Origin: Caenispirillum salinarum AK4
GTDB taxonomy: Bacteria > Pseudomonadota > Alphaproteobacteria > Rhodospirillales > Rhodospirillaceae
NCBI RefSeq assembly: GCF_000315795.1
Contig: NZ_ANHY01000017.1
Location: forward strand, 1-64,000
Direction of reading: 5' to 3'
Length of the DNA stretch: 64,000 nt
Positions 47,258 through 59,383 of this stretch are shown piece by piece (within the stretch, counting starts at the first letter, position 1; every line of letters begins with the position of its first letter). Under the pieces are notes generated by a model. The model was not told the origin of the DNA, ran no database searches, and was given only the letters and a program-made list of their open reading frames with translations. The position numbers and the translations under genes are program-made.

Positions 47258-48385
47258 CTACTCGGCGGCGGAGAAGTCCACCACGTTCGGGTGCTGCGGC
47301 GCGGGCGCGTCCGCCGCCGCACGCGCCGGCGCGCCGCCCAACACCCGGTTGCGGCCGGCCGCCTTGGCGGCGTACAGCCGCTGGTCGGCGGTGGCGAACA
47401 GGGCGGTCCAGTCATCGCCCCAGCGCATTTCCGCGACGCCGATGCTGGCGGTGACGCGCACCCCGTCGACGGGCTGCGCGGCCAGGGCCCGGCGCAGCTT
47501 TTCCGCCACGGCCGCGCCCTGCGCCTCGGCCGTTTCGGGCAGCAGCAGGGCGAATTCCTCGCCGCCGATGCGGCCCGCCACGTCCTGCCGTCGGGTGCCG
47601 TCGACCATGCGCTGGGCAGCGTGGCGCAGGACCTGGTCGCCGACGTCGTGGCCGTGGGTGTCGTTGATGGCCTTGAAGTGGTCCAGGTCCACCAGCAGCA
47701 GAGTCAGCGGCCGATGGTGGCGGCGGGCGCGCTCGGCCTCCAACTCGAACACCGTCTGAAAGTGGCGGCGGTTGACCAGTCCCGTCAGGAAGTCGGTGTT
47801 GGCCGCGTCCTCCATGGTGCGCTGGGCGGTGGCGCGGCCGTGTTCGTAGTAGAACAGGATCGCCGTCATGCCGACCGTCGCGCCCAGCGTGTTGTAGATG
47901 GCGACGGGTGTCACCCCCGGCACGCCGCGGGCCAGCATGTCCGCCAGTGCGACGCCCAGGCCGAGGACGAAGGTCAGCGCCGCGGCCAGTCCCCACCGCG
48001 CGCCCAGCATGAAGAACGGGATGGCCGGAAAGAACGCCGCCCAGGCGAAGACGGCGTCATAGGGGTTGCCGGTGGCGATCAGGAAGACGATCAGGATGCC
48101 GACGGTTCCCGAACTCACCCACGAGATGGCGCGCGCGTCGCCGCTGCGGCGGTAGATGACGTAGGCGACCGTGATCGCAGCCAGCGCCACGGCCTGGGCG
48201 GCGGCGTGATGGACGTAGCCGGTGTAGAGCAGGTCGAAGGGAATGAAGAAGGCCAGCAGGCCGCCGCCGAAGACGTACATCCACGTCGCCAGCACGAAGT
48301 GCCGCCGCTGGTCGCCGCACGCCAGATGCGGCGGCGGTTCCAGCCAGCGGCTGATAACGGATCGGCGGGGCCGGACCTGCGTCAT
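47258..48385 (-). CDS. Membrane-bound diguanylate cyclase
   Basis: A 375-residue GGDEF protein. About six hydrophobic segments at the N-terminus (residues 29-180, MASE-like) are followed by the cyclase: DFLTGLVNRRHF, LLLVDLDHFKAINDTHGH and the active signature GRIGGEEFALL. Four residues upstream of GRIGGEEF lies RRQD, an RxxD inhibitory site, so product inhibition is expected. It makes c-di-GMP from GTP in response to an unknown membrane signal. Confidence 0.93.
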   Translation of the reverse strand: MTQVRPRRSVISRWLEPPPHLACGDQRRHFVLATWMYVFGGGLLAFFIPFDLLYTGYVHHAAAQAVALAAITVAYVIYRRSGDARAISWVSSGTVGILIVFLIATGNPYDAVFAWAAFFPAIPFFMLGARWGLAAALTFVLGLGVALADMLARGVPGVTPVAIYNTLGATVGMTAILFYYEHGRATAQRTMEDAANTDFLTGLVNRRHFQTVFELEAERARRHHRPLTLLLVDLDHFKAINDTHGHDVGDQVLRHAAQRMVDGTRRQDVAGRIGGEEFALLLPETAEAQGAAVAEKLRRALAAQPVDGVRVTASIGVAEMRWGDDWTALFATADQRLYAAKAAGRNRVLGGAPARAAADAPAPQHPNVVDFSAAE

Positions 48386-48507
48386 CCCCTTGTCCCCCTC
48401 TGCACGCCCCTTCCGCGGTGGCTCCTTTTACCGCCGCCGAATTACCCCGTTCGGATGGTACGGCAGCAGGCAGCCCTTCGCAACAGCAGGGGACGGGGGA
48501 TTGGCGC

Positions 48508-48906
48508 TCAGGGTCGCGCGTTCTGGCCGGCCTCGTGCCGTGTCTCGGGCGTATCGCTCGCTTGCGCCGCAACGGGTGCCGGCGGCCGGGCAGCCCACTC
48601 GTCCACCACGCTGCCCGACCACAGCGGCACGCCGGTGCGATAGGCGGCGCGGCCGATGATGTGGGCGCCGATGGGCGCCGTGATCAGCAGGAAGGCGATG
48701 ATCGCGACGGCCCGCGCCGTCACCGCCGCCTCGCCGAAGAACAGCGCCACGGCGGCCAGGATCAGCCCCGCGCCCAGCGTGCCGGCCTTGGTGGAGGCGT
48801 GCATGCGGATGAACACGTCGGGCAGCCGTGCCACGCCCAGGGCGGCGACGAAGGCGAAGAAGGCGCCCAGCACCAGCAGCAGGGCGATGACGATGTCGGC
48901 GATCAT
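48508..48906 (-). CDS. mrpG: Na+(K+)/H+ antiporter subunit G
   Basis: A 132-residue protein with three membrane helices (IADIVIALLLVLGAFFAFVAALG, AGLILAAVALFF, AIIAFLLITAPI) and the MrpG segment LPDVFIRMHASTKAGTLG. A 30-residue basic/Ala-rich tail follows. Last gene of the mrp operon; its ATG overlaps the mrpF stop by 4 bases. Confidence 0.95.
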   Translation of the reverse strand: MIADIVIALLLVLGAFFAFVAALGVARLPDVFIRMHASTKAGTLGAGLILAAVALFFGEAAVTARAVAIIAFLLITAPIGAHIIGRAAYRTGVPLWSGSVVDEWAARPPAPVAAQASDTPETRHEAGQNARP

Positions 48907-49289
48907 GGGCGGTGCTCCTTGGGCGTGTCGTCGTCGTCCTCGGGTTCCTCCAGGTCCGGCCCGCCGGGGATGCCGATGCTGGCTTCGGGCCGGGTCTCGG
49001 CGAACCGGGCGAAGGCGAGCGTCCCCAGGAAGGCCACCAGTGCCAGCGCCAGCGCCGCGTCCAGCATGGCCGGCGCACCCGCGGTCAGCGCCAGCAGCCC
49101 CGTCACGCACAGCGCCAGCAGGGCGACCGTATCCAGCCCCACCACGCGGTCGGGCAGGGTGGGCCCACGCGCCACCCGCCAGGCGGCCAGGGCGAAGGCG
49201 GCGGCCAGCAGGACGCTTGCGACGACGGCGGCGACGGCGATGATCGGGCGGGCCTCGGCGAAGGCGGTCACGTCTTCCATCATCATCAT
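48903..49289 (-). CDS. mrpF: Na+(K+)/H+ antiporter subunit F
   Basis: A 128-residue protein with three helices, the MrpF/PhaF family (WRVARGPTLPDRVVGLDTVALLALC). The ATG at 49289 overlaps the mrpE stop by 4 bases, in the usual translational coupling of this operon. The C-terminal 25 residues are acidic. Confidence 0.92.
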   Translation of the reverse strand: MMMMEDVTAFAEARPIIAVAAVVASVLLAAAFALAAWRVARGPTLPDRVVGLDTVALLALCVTGLLALTAGAPAMLDAALALALVAFLGTLAFARFAETRPEASIGIPGGPDLEEPEDDDDTPKEHRP

Positions 49290-49755
49290 CGCACGGTCTC
49301 CATCACGCGGCGCTCCATGCCGTCCTTCAGGCTTTTCCGCAGGGCGTCGGGATCGTCGACGAACATGCCGTGCACCCACAACGTCTTACGGTCGGGCGAG
49401 ATGTCCAGGCTGAGCGTGCCGGGCGTCAGCGAGATCAGGTTGGCGGTCAGCATGATCTCGCCGTCCTTCTCGGCGGTCAGCGGCACGGCGATGATGCCCG
49501 GGCGCGCGTGGTGGCTGGGGGTCAGCACGTCCCACACCACCGCCACCGACGACCGCATCAGGTCGTAGAGGAAGTACCCTGCCAGCCCCAGCACCCGCCA
49601 GACGGCGCCGAAATAGCGGCTCGGACCATAGAGGGGGCGGCTCGCCAGCAGGGCCAGGTAGCCGACGACGAAGCCGCTGAGAAGCGTCAGCCAGCCGAAG
49701 TTGCCGAGCAGGATCGCCCAGGCGACCATCAGCACGAGGTTGAGCATGAACAGGA

Positions 49756-49759
<4 letters not shown>
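49286..49759 (-). CDS. mrpE: Na+(K+)/H+ antiporter subunit E
   Basis: A 157-residue protein: two N-terminal helices (LVLMVAWAILLG, WLTLLSGFVVGYLALLA), then the cytoplasmic segment with PGIIAVPLTAEKDGEIMLTANLISLTPGTLSLDI, the family's hallmark. It starts at a GTG at 49759 overlapping the mrpD stop (GTGA). Part of the Mrp complex. Confidence 0.94.
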
Positions 49760-51269
<1,510 letters not shown>

Positions 51270-51273
<4 letters not shown>

Positions 51274-51629
51274 GTACGGTCACTCCCCTCGGCGATGGTC
51301 AGGGTCTCGGAGTCCGTGGTGCCCAGGTCCTTGTGGGCGCGGTGCACCAGCGACAGGGCGAAGGCGAACAGCCCGAAGCTGATGACGATGGCCGTCAGGA
51401 TCAGCGCCTGCGGCAGGGCGTTGGAGACGTCGCCTTCCGGCGCCGCCGCCCCCTTGGCGATCAGCGCCGGGGCGCCTTCCGTCAGGCGGCCGCTGGCGAA
51501 GATCACCAGGTTGGCGGCGTTGCCCAGCAGTGCGAGCCCGAACAGGAAGCGCACGAGGGACCGGTCGAGCATGAGCCAGACACTGGCGGCGGCCAGAACC
51601 CCGGCGAGCAGGGCGAGCACAACGTCCAT
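51270..51629 (-). CDS. mrpC: Na+(K+)/H+ antiporter subunit C (NuoK-like)
   Basis: A 119-residue NuoK-like protein with three helices (LALLAGVLAAASVWLML, LFGLALLGNAANLVIFASG, ALILTAIVISFGLFAFALSL). Located 3 bp after mrpAB and overlapping mrpD by 4 bases. Confidence 0.95.
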
Positions 51630-51632
51630 GGA

Positions 51633-54368
51633 TCAGGCCTCCTCTTCCAGTCCGAACACGATGGCGAGCACCGATCCGACGACCACCAGGAACACGCCGA
51701 TGTCGAACACCAGCACCGTGGACAGCGGAATGCCCTTGTCGCCGGCGGCCGGGTCTCCGCCGAGGAACAGCCACAGCCCCTCGAACGGCGCGCCGCCGGC
51801 CAGTGCCCCGGCCAGCCCGGACAGCAGCGCGATGCCCAGGCCCGACAGGGCGACGATGCGCGGCGCGCCGCCCAGAGCCTGTCGGGCCAGGCCGACACCG
51901 TGTGCGAGGGCGAGCAGGGTGAAGCCCGTCGCGGCGATCAGGCCGGCGATGAAGCCGCCGCCAGGATCATTGTGGCCGCGCAACAGCATGAACACGGCAA
52001 ACACCGCCAGCAGGGCGGCCAGGCCGCGCGTCGCGGTGCGCAGGATCAGGCTCTCGATCGGCTGCTTGGGCACCGCCATCCCACCCTTCAGCAGGGCGTA
52101 GGCGCCCATGCCCGCGACCGCCACCACGGCGATCTCGCCGAAGGTGTCCAGGGCGCGGAAATCGACCAGGATCACGTTGACGATGTTGCGGCCGAAGGCC
52201 TCGGGCCAGGCGGCGGCCTCGAAGAAGTCGGTGACGCGGCGGTCGAAGGGCTCGGCCAGTACGGCCAGCATCACAAGCGTCACCGTCAGCCCGGCGCCTA
52301 CGGACAGGATGCCGTCACGCAGGCGGGCGCGGCGGTTGCGGCGCGGGGTCTGGGTCAGGCGCGGCAGGCGCACCAGGGCGGCGGCCAGCAGCACCACCAC
52401 CAGCGTTTCCACCAGGAATTGCGTCGTCGCGACGTCCACCGCCCCATGCATGAGGAACAGCACGGCGACGGCCGTCCCGACGATGCCGAGGGCGCCGATG
52501 GCGGCCAGGCGCGAGCGCGTGGTGACGACGATGGCCGCGCCCGCCGCCGCCGTGACGGCGACGGTGACGCCCAGAATGCTCAACGACGGCGATCCGGCGG
52601 CCGGCAGCGCCAGGGCATCGGCCCAGAACAGGGTGAACAGCGTCAGCGCCACCACGGCGCCCAGCGTCGTCGCCATGTAGACCCGCAGGTGCCCGCCCTG
52701 AAGGATGCGCGTCTGCCACGCCGCCAGGGCCTTGAGCCCGGCCAGCCAGCCGTCATAGGCGCGCTCTCCGGTCATGGGCAGGCGGCCGACGAAGGCGTTC
52801 AGCCCGGCGACCACGGGCGTGCGGAAGATGTAGAACAGCACGCCGAGCGTGAAGGTGGCGATGCTGAGCACCAGCGGCAGGTTGATGCCGTGCCACAGCG
52901 CCAGCTTCACCGTCGCCGGCCCGCCCAGCACCGAGGTGACCGCCGGCTGCACCAGCGGGCCCGAGATCACCCCCGGCGCCAGCCCGAAGGCAAGGCCCAG
53001 GCCCGCCAGCAGCAGCGGCCCCGCCAGCATGGATTTCGGCGGATCGTGGGGACGGGCGGAGACACTCTTGCGCTGGCGGCCGAAGAAGGGGTCGATGGCG
53101 ATCATGCCGGCGACGGCGACCATGCCGGCGCTCGCCAGCACCAGGCCGAAGGCGGCGACGCCGGGCGCGGCGACAAGCGCCAGCGCGCCCTCGTACTTCA
53201 GCTCCTTGCCGATGAAACCCAGGAACGGCGGAAAGCCGCCCATGGAAAAGGCCGCCAGCACCGCCGCGGCGGCGGTCAGCGGCATGGCGCGCGCCAGACC
53301 GGCCAGCTTGTCGCGCTCGCGCGTGCCGGCTTCGTGGTCCAGGATGCCGACCACCATGAACAGCGTCGCCTTGTACAGCGCATGGACGACCAGGAAGGTC
53401 ATGGCGGCGGCGAGGGAAATGGGTGCCGAGCCCGCCAGCAGCAGCGTCAGCGCCCCCAGCGCCATGACGGTGGTCCAGGCCAGCATCTGCTTGAGGTCCG
53501 TCTGCCGCAGCGCCCAGGCAGCGCCGATGACCGCCGTCAGCGCACCGGCGACGGTCAGGCTCCACACCCACAGCGGATCACCGCCCAGCGTGGGCGACAG
53601 GCGGGCCAGCAGGTAAATGCCCGCCTTCACCATGGTGGCGGAGTGCAGGTAGGCCGACACGGGCGTCGGCGCGCTCATGGCGTTGGGCAGCCAGAAATGG
53701 AAGGGGAACTGGGCGGACTTGGTGAAGCAGCCCAGCAGGACCAGCACGATGATCCCGGGCAGCAGCGCCGAGCCCTGGATCAGCACCGGGTCCATGGCCG
53801 AGAGGCGCAGCGTTCCCGACTCCAGCCCCATGAGCAGCAGGCCGGCCAGCAGCGCCAGCCCGCCGCCGCCCGTCAGCAACAGCGCCTGCAGGGCGTTGCG
53901 GCGGGATTTCGGGTCGGTGTGGGTGAAGCCGATCAGCAGGAACGACGTGACGGTGGTCAGTTCCCAGAACACGAACAGCGCCACCGCATCGTCCGCCAGC
54001 ACCAGGCCCAGCATGGAGAACATGAAGGCCGTCATGTAGAGGAAGAACCGCCCCAGGTGGACGTGCCCCTTCAGGTACGACCCCGCATACAGCATGATCA
54101 CCACGCCGATGCCGCTGACCAGCAGGCCGAACAGCAGGGCCAACCCGTCGATGCGGAATGCCAGCGACACGCCCAGCGTCGGCGCCCAGTCCACCGCCCA
54201 GAGCACCGGACGGCCTTCGGACACGCGGGGCAGCAGGCTGAGAAGCCAGGCCGCCACCAGGGCCGGCGGCACGGCGGAGGCGAACCCCATCCATCGTCCG
54301 CCGTCCCGGAAGCGGTTCCGGCTCCTGGCCTCTGTCGGCGCGGCGGTCTCCAGGGTTCCGTTGCCCAC
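51633..54368 (-). CDS. mrpA: Na+(K+)/H+ antiporter subunit A fused to B
   Basis: A 911-residue protein. Residues 1 to about 600 are the NuoL-like MrpA (LFVFWELTTVTSFLLIGF, KSAQFPFHFWLPNAMSAPTPVSAYLHSATMVKAG); the C-terminal part continues as MrpB (the segment LLRGHNDPGGGFIAGLIAATGF is typical of MrpB). A/B fusions occur in rhizobial-type PhaAB. The complex expels Na+ or K+ for protons and supports pH and salt tolerance. First gene of mrpABCDEFG, transcribed divergently from pyrF. Confidence 0.95.
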   Translation of the reverse strand: MGNGTLETAAPTEARSRNRFRDGGRWMGFASAVPPALVAAWLLSLLPRVSEGRPVLWAVDWAPTLGVSLAFRIDGLALLFGLLVSGIGVVIMLYAGSYLKGHVHLGRFFLYMTAFMFSMLGLVLADDAVALFVFWELTTVTSFLLIGFTHTDPKSRRNALQALLLTGGGGLALLAGLLLMGLESGTLRLSAMDPVLIQGSALLPGIIVLVLLGCFTKSAQFPFHFWLPNAMSAPTPVSAYLHSATMVKAGIYLLARLSPTLGGDPLWVWSLTVAGALTAVIGAAWALRQTDLKQMLAWTTVMALGALTLLLAGSAPISLAAAMTFLVVHALYKATLFMVVGILDHEAGTRERDKLAGLARAMPLTAAAAVLAAFSMGGFPPFLGFIGKELKYEGALALVAAPGVAAFGLVLASAGMVAVAGMIAIDPFFGRQRKSVSARPHDPPKSMLAGPLLLAGLGLAFGLAPGVISGPLVQPAVTSVLGGPATVKLALWHGINLPLVLSIATFTLGVLFYIFRTPVVAGLNAFVGRLPMTGERAYDGWLAGLKALAAWQTRILQGGHLRVYMATTLGAVVALTLFTLFWADALALPAAGSPSLSILGVTVAVTAAAGAAIVVTTRSRLAAIGALGIVGTAVAVLFLMHGAVDVATTQFLVETLVVVLLAAALVRLPRLTQTPRRNRRARLRDGILSVGAGLTVTLVMLAVLAEPFDRRVTDFFEAAAWPEAFGRNIVNVILVDFRALDTFGEIAVVAVAGMGAYALLKGGMAVPKQPIESLILRTATRGLAALLAVFAVFMLLRGHNDPGGGFIAGLIAATGFTLLALAHGVGLARQALGGAPRIVALSGLGIALLSGLAGALAGGAPFEGLWLFLGGDPAAGDKGIPLSTVLVFDIGVFLVVVGSVLAIVFGLEEEA

Positions 54369-54631
54369 GTCTATCCTCCCAGCCTCAACGTCATTGATCC
54401 GTCGTGCGCGGGGTACGCCCGACGATATCTACCAGAAACGCACAAGATCGCATAAATCAGGATCAGGGCATACGAAACCCGCGGCGTCCCGTTGCGACGG
54501 CCACGACCCTGATCCTAGGCTGGATATTGGCTCGCCGCGACGGAACGCAAGCGTGGCTCCTCCCGTTGCCCGGCGGGCACCCGCTGGTGTAAGGGTGATG
54601 TTCCACATCCACCATCGGACCGCCCACGCCC

Positions 54632-55387
54632 ATGACGCCTCTTCGCAATCCCGTCTTTTGCGCCCTGGACACCACCGACCTGAACAAGGCGACCCGGATG
54701 GCCGCGCGCATCGGTGATACGGTCGGCGGCATCAAGCTGGGGCTGGAATTTTTCACCGCTCAGGGCCGCAAGGGGGTGGAGCAGGTGCGCAAGGCCGGCG
54801 ATGCGCCGCTGTTCCTGGACCTGAAGTTCCACGACATTCCCAACACGGTCGCCGGCGCCATTCGCGCCGCGACCCAGCTCAAGCCGGCCATCGTCAACGT
54901 GCACGCCGCGGGCGGCCGGGTCATGATGGAAGCGGCCGCCCGCGCCGCGACGGAAGCGGCCGAGGAATTCCTGGTACCGCGTCCGCTGGTGCTGGCCGTC
55001 ACCGTCCTGACCAGCATGGACGACGAGGACCTCGCCGGCACCGGCGTCGACCGGCCTGTCCCCGATCAGGTGCGGGCGCTGGCGGAACTGGCGCAGAACA
55101 GCGGCATGGACGGTGTCGTGTGCTCGCCGCATGAAGCCTCGGTGCTGCGCGCCGACCGGGGCTCGGCCTTCAAGCTGCTGTGTCCGGGCGTGCGGCCTCA
55201 CGGCTCGGCGCCCGACGACCAGAAACGAATCATGACGCCGGCGGAAGCACTGGAGGCCGGGGCAGACTATCTGGTGATCGGCCGCCCCATCACCGCCCAC
55301 CAGGACCCCGAGGGCGCGGCCCAGTCCATCATCGCCGACCTGCCCAAACCGGCGGCACCGGCGGGGAACACGGAGGACGAAACCTGA
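54632..55387 (+). CDS. pyrF: Orotidine 5'-phosphate decarboxylase
   Basis: A 251-residue OMP decarboxylase. Catalytic Asp-x-Lys-x-x-Asp loop: FLDLKFHDIPNTVAGA; phosphate site LVIGRPITAHQDPEGAA. It makes UMP. The 263-bp gap to the divergent mrpA has an inverted repeat AGGATCAGGG (54459) / CCCTGATCCT (54507). Its stop overlaps the trpF start by one base. Confidence 0.96.
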   Translation: MTPLRNPVFCALDTTDLNKATRMAARIGDTVGGIKLGLEFFTAQGRKGVEQVRKAGDAPLFLDLKFHDIPNTVAGAIRAATQLKPAIVNVHAAGGRVMMEAAARAATEAAEEFLVPRPLVLAVTVLTSMDDEDLAGTGVDRPVPDQVRALAELAQNSGMDGVVCSPHEASVLRADRGSAFKLLCPGVRPHGSAPDDQKRIMTPAEALEAGADYLVIGRPITAHQDPEGAAQSIIADLPKPAAPAGNTEDET

Positions 55388-56028
55388 TGGCCGTCGCGAA
55401 AATCTGCGGCATCACCGACGAGGACGCCATGCTCGCCGCCGTGGAGCACGGCGCGGCCTATGTGGGGCTGGTGTTCTTTCCGCCCAGCCCGCGCGCGATC
55501 CTGCCCGAGGATGCCGCCGCGCTGGTGGAAGGCATGCCCGAGGACGTGCAGGTGGTGGGCCTGTTCGTCGATCCCACCGACGACGAACTGGACGCGGTGC
55601 TCAATCATGTGCGCCTGGACATGATCCAGCTGCACGGCAAGGAAACCCCTGAGCGGGTGGAGCAGGTCCGGCTGGAATACGCCACGCCGGTGATGAAGGC
55701 GTTCGGCGTCGCGCAGGCCTCCGACCTGCAGGACGCGCAGGCCTACGCCGATGCCGCCGACATGCTGCTGTTCGACGCCAAGCCGCCGGCCGATGCCGAC
55801 CGCCCCGGCGGCCACGGCCTGCCGTTCGCCTGGGACATTCTGCGCGCCTGGGACCGCGACGACGTGCCCTGGATGCTCGCCGGTGGCCTGACCCCCGACA
55901 ACGTCGCCTGCGCCATCGCCGAAAGCGGGGCCAGGATCGTCGACGTGTCCTCGGGCGTGGAGCGCGAGAAGGGCCGCAAGGACCCCGCGCTCATCAAGGC
56001 CTTCCTGGAGGCGGTGGCCGCCGCCTGA
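55387..56028 (+). CDS. trpF: Phosphoribosylanthranilate isomerase
   Basis: A 213-residue TrpF. The catalytic Cys is in AKICGITDEDA and the Asp in LFDAKPP; the phosphate region is LAGGLTPDNV and VDVSSGVE. It converts phosphoribosylanthranilate to the enol form used by TrpC. pyrF-trpF is usually followed by trpB in related bacteria; here an interspersed repeat follows instead. Confidence 0.96.
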   Translation: MAVAKICGITDEDAMLAAVEHGAAYVGLVFFPPSPRAILPEDAAALVEGMPEDVQVVGLFVDPTDDELDAVLNHVRLDMIQLHGKETPERVEQVRLEYATPVMKAFGVAQASDLQDAQAYADAADMLLFDAKPPADADRPGGHGLPFAWDILRAWDRDDVPWMLAGGLTPDNVACAIAESGARIVDVSSGVEREKGRKDPALIKAFLEAVAAA

Positions 56029-56059
56029 GGCGACGGCCCGACCTCACGCCAGCCGGTCT

Positions 56060-56150
56060 TATACGCCTCGATGATTGAAATCATCGAGGCTGCGGTGTGC
56101 GCGCTTCCGCGCACGCCTTCGGCTCCAGGCGCCACGCAGGCTCACGCGCC
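56060..56150. repeat. Structured interspersed repeat, copy 2
   Basis: Starts with TATACGCC, then a palindrome (CCTCGATGATT-GAA-ATCATCGAGG), GCTGCG and a second GC-rich hairpin, and ends with the 22-bp core (56129-56150) shared with 34475-34496. The TATACG motif recurs at 56190, so the element may be longer. It sits directly downstream of trpF. Confidence 0.7.
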
Positions 56151-56215
56151 ATAAGGCGCGGCGGCCAGTCGGCCTTGCCGGACGACCGGTATACGATTTC
56201 AAGTGTCGCCCGGTC

Positions 56216-56971
<756 letters not shown>

Positions 56972-57090
56972 GAGGGTTCCGTTGAACTGACAGAGGGTCC
57001 GGCGCCGTATGGACGACGGGCGCCCACACCTACCACCGCGCCCCCGCCCACGCCAAGCCCGACACGTCCCCAGTCCGCGCAAGGGTATCC

Positions 57091-58650
57091 ATGACCGACG
57101 CCGCCCCTGTCCTCCGCCTGGTGCTGGGAGACCAACTCAGCCGCTCCATCGCCGCGCTCGGCGACATCGACCCGGCGCGCGACGTGGTGCTGATGATCGA
57201 GGCGATGGAGGAATGCACCTACGTCCCCCACCATCCGCGCAAGATCGCCTTCCTGTTCTCGGCCATGCGCCACTTTGCGGAAGCGCTTCGGGCCGAGGGC
57301 ATCACCGTCGATTACCGCCGCCTGGACGAACCGGGCGAGGGGCGGTCCTTCCGCCACGGGCTCGAGCAGGCCGTGGCGCGCTACCGCCCGGCACGGGTGG
57401 TGGTGACCGAGCCCGGCGAATGGCGCGTGCTGGAAGACATGCGCGGGTGGCAGGAGGCCGTGGGCGTGCCGGTGGACATCCGCCTCGACGGCCGGTTCCT
57501 CTGTCCGCTGGAGGACTTCCGCCGCTGGGCCGGGGGCCGCAGGACGCTCCGCATGGAATGGTTCTACCGCGACATGCGCCGCCGCCACGGACTGCTGCTG
57601 ACACCCGGGAGCGAGCCCGAGGGCGGGCGCTGGAACTACGACCAGGACAACCGCGAGGCCTTGCCGGCGGACCTTGAGGCGCCCGACCCGCCCGCCTTCG
57701 CGCCCGACGCCCTTACGCGCGAGGTGCTGGATCTGGTGGCGGCGCGCTTCGGCCATCATTTCGGCAGGTTGCAGGGGTTTGCCATGCCGGTCACCGCCGC
57801 CGACGCCGAGGCCGCGTTCGACCATTTCATCCGGCACCGCCTGCCGCGTTTCGGCACCTATCAGGACGCCATGCGGCAGGGGGAGCCGTTCCTGTTCCAC
57901 TCGCTGATCTCGGCGCCGCTGAACGCCGGGCTCCTGGACCCGCTGGACCTCTGCCGACGGGCCGAGGACGCCTATCATGCCGGTCACGCGCCGCTGAACG
58001 CGGTCGAGGGATTCATCCGCCAGATCCTGGGGTGGCGGGAGTACGTGCGGGGCATCTACTGGACGCGGATGCCGGACTACGCGCAGACGAACGCGTTGGA
58101 GGCCCATCGTCCGCTGCCGCGCTTCTATTGGACCGGCGAGACCGGCATGAACTGCCTGCGCCAGGTGGTGACGGAAACCCACGATCACGCCCATGCCCAC
58201 CACATCCAGCGCCTGATGGTGACGGGCAACTTCGCGCTGCTGGCGGGCATTGATCCGGCGGCGGTGAATGCCTGGTATCTGGTGGTCTATGCCGACGCCT
58301 ATGAATGGGTGCAGTTGCCCAACACGCACGGCATGGCGCTCTATGCCGACGGCGGGTTGCTGGCGTCAAAGCCCTATGCGGCCAGCGGCAAGTACATCGA
58401 CCGCATGTCGGATTATTGCCGCCACTGCCGCTATTCGCCCAAGAAGCAGCTGGAGGACGACGCCTGTCCCTTCAACGCGCTGTACTGGGATTTCATCGCT
58501 CGGACGCGGGCGGTCACGGCGCGCAATCGGCGCATGATGATGATCCACAAGACCATGGACCGGATGGGCGACGAAAAAATCCGCGCCTTGAGGGACAAGG
58601 CGCGGACCTTTCTGGATGGCCTGGAGTACGACCCGCCCGTCAGGCGGTAG
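57091..58650 (+). CDS. phrB: Bacterial 6-4 photolyase (FeS-BCP, PhrB type)
   Basis: A 519-residue cryptochrome/photolyase-related protein. The four iron-sulfur cysteines can be placed: C355, C443, C446 and C459, the same spacings (88, 3, 13) as C350, C438, C441, C454 of Agrobacterium PhrB. The DNA lesion region has HDHAHAHHIQRLMVTGNFALL; the FAD domain follows a Rossmann-like N-terminus (LRLVLGDQLS). It should repair 6-4 pyrimidine dimers by light, with a lumazine-type antenna. Its 3' end overlaps the convergent NUDIX gene by 11 bases. Confidence 0.94.
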   Translation: MTDAAPVLRLVLGDQLSRSIAALGDIDPARDVVLMIEAMEECTYVPHHPRKIAFLFSAMRHFAEALRAEGITVDYRRLDEPGEGRSFRHGLEQAVARYRPARVVVTEPGEWRVLEDMRGWQEAVGVPVDIRLDGRFLCPLEDFRRWAGGRRTLRMEWFYRDMRRRHGLLLTPGSEPEGGRWNYDQDNREALPADLEAPDPPAFAPDALTREVLDLVAARFGHHFGRLQGFAMPVTAADAEAAFDHFIRHRLPRFGTYQDAMRQGEPFLFHSLISAPLNAGLLDPLDLCRRAEDAYHAGHAPLNAVEGFIRQILGWREYVRGIYWTRMPDYAQTNALEAHRPLPRFYWTGETGMNCLRQVVTETHDHAHAHHIQRLMVTGNFALLAGIDPAAVNAWYLVVYADAYEWVQLPNTHGMALYADGGLLASKPYAASGKYIDRMSDYCRHCRYSPKKQLEDDACPFNALYWDFIARTRAVTARNRRMMMIHKTMDRMGDEKIRALRDKARTFLDGLEYDPPVRR

Positions 58651-59149
58651 CAGGGGAAACGCGCATCTTGCCGGCGGCCGGCGACGGGACGAAGGCGCCC
58701 TGGTAGGCCGCGCGGGCCTTGCGCTCGATCTTGCAGAAGCGGCGGAACAGGTCGGCCAGTTCAGGCTCGGCGACCATGAGGGCGGCCTCCTCGGGCGTCA
58801 CCCATACGCGCTTGCGTTCGTGCCGCTCCGGCCAGTCCAGGCATTCGAAGCGCACGCGCAGGCCGTAGACGTCGACCGTCAGGGGTTTGATGGCGCCACT
58901 GTTGAGGATCTTGTTGTAGTCATACAAGCCGATGGGCCGGGGCGTCACATCGCCCACGACACCGCCTTCCTCGAAGGCTTCCAGCGCCGCCATTTCCGCG
59001 GGCGTGTGCTTCTTCTTCACCCAGCCCTTGGGAATGATCCACCGCCCGGTCCCGCGCGAGGTCAGCAGCATCACCTGCACCTCGCCGTCGCGAACCACGT
59101 AAGGAATGGCGGCGCATTGCCGGTCCTTGCCGGTCTTCTTTTTCGCCAC
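58640..59149 (-). CDS. NUDIX hydrolase
   Basis: A 169-residue protein with a NUDIX box: GWVKKKHTPAEMAALEAFEEGG, close to the GX5EX7REUXEEXGU consensus but with Phe-Glu for Arg-Glu. The GTG at 59149 has GGGAGG at 9 bases; an ATG at 59191 gives a longer form. This subtype (VLLTSRGTGRWIIPKGW) is common in Alphaproteobacteria and cleaves nucleoside diphosphate derivatives or diphosphoinositol-like substrates; the substrate is not determined. Confidence 0.92.
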   Translation of the reverse strand: MAKKKTGKDRQCAAIPYVVRDGEVQVMLLTSRGTGRWIIPKGWVKKKHTPAEMAALEAFEEGGVVGDVTPRPIGLYDYNKILNSGAIKPLTVDVYGLRVRFECLDWPERHERKRVWVTPEEAALMVAEPELADLFRRFCKIERKARAAYQGAFVPSPAAGKMRVSPATA

Positions 59150-59383
59150 GTTACACAACCTCCCCTTTGCCACCCCCACACCACGGGGCGACATATGTTC
59201 TATAGCATGCCACGGGACCGATCGGATAGCGACTAACCGTTTGCGGTATTCTGCCATCCCCTTTCTGCACCGTAAGTATAGGCTGGGGGCGACGCTGGCC
59301 GCATGTGGACCCGGCCGTCCCGGCGCCTTCGGACGGGAAGGAGAACGCGCGGTACGCCGAAAGGTTCCATGTCGCGTGCGGGT

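Noticed and set aside
51333-54455. A 1040-codon open frame on the plus strand
   Set aside because: Antisense to mrpAB and mrpC, Gln/His/Arg-rich low complexity, no known domain; an effect of GC-rich codon structure.
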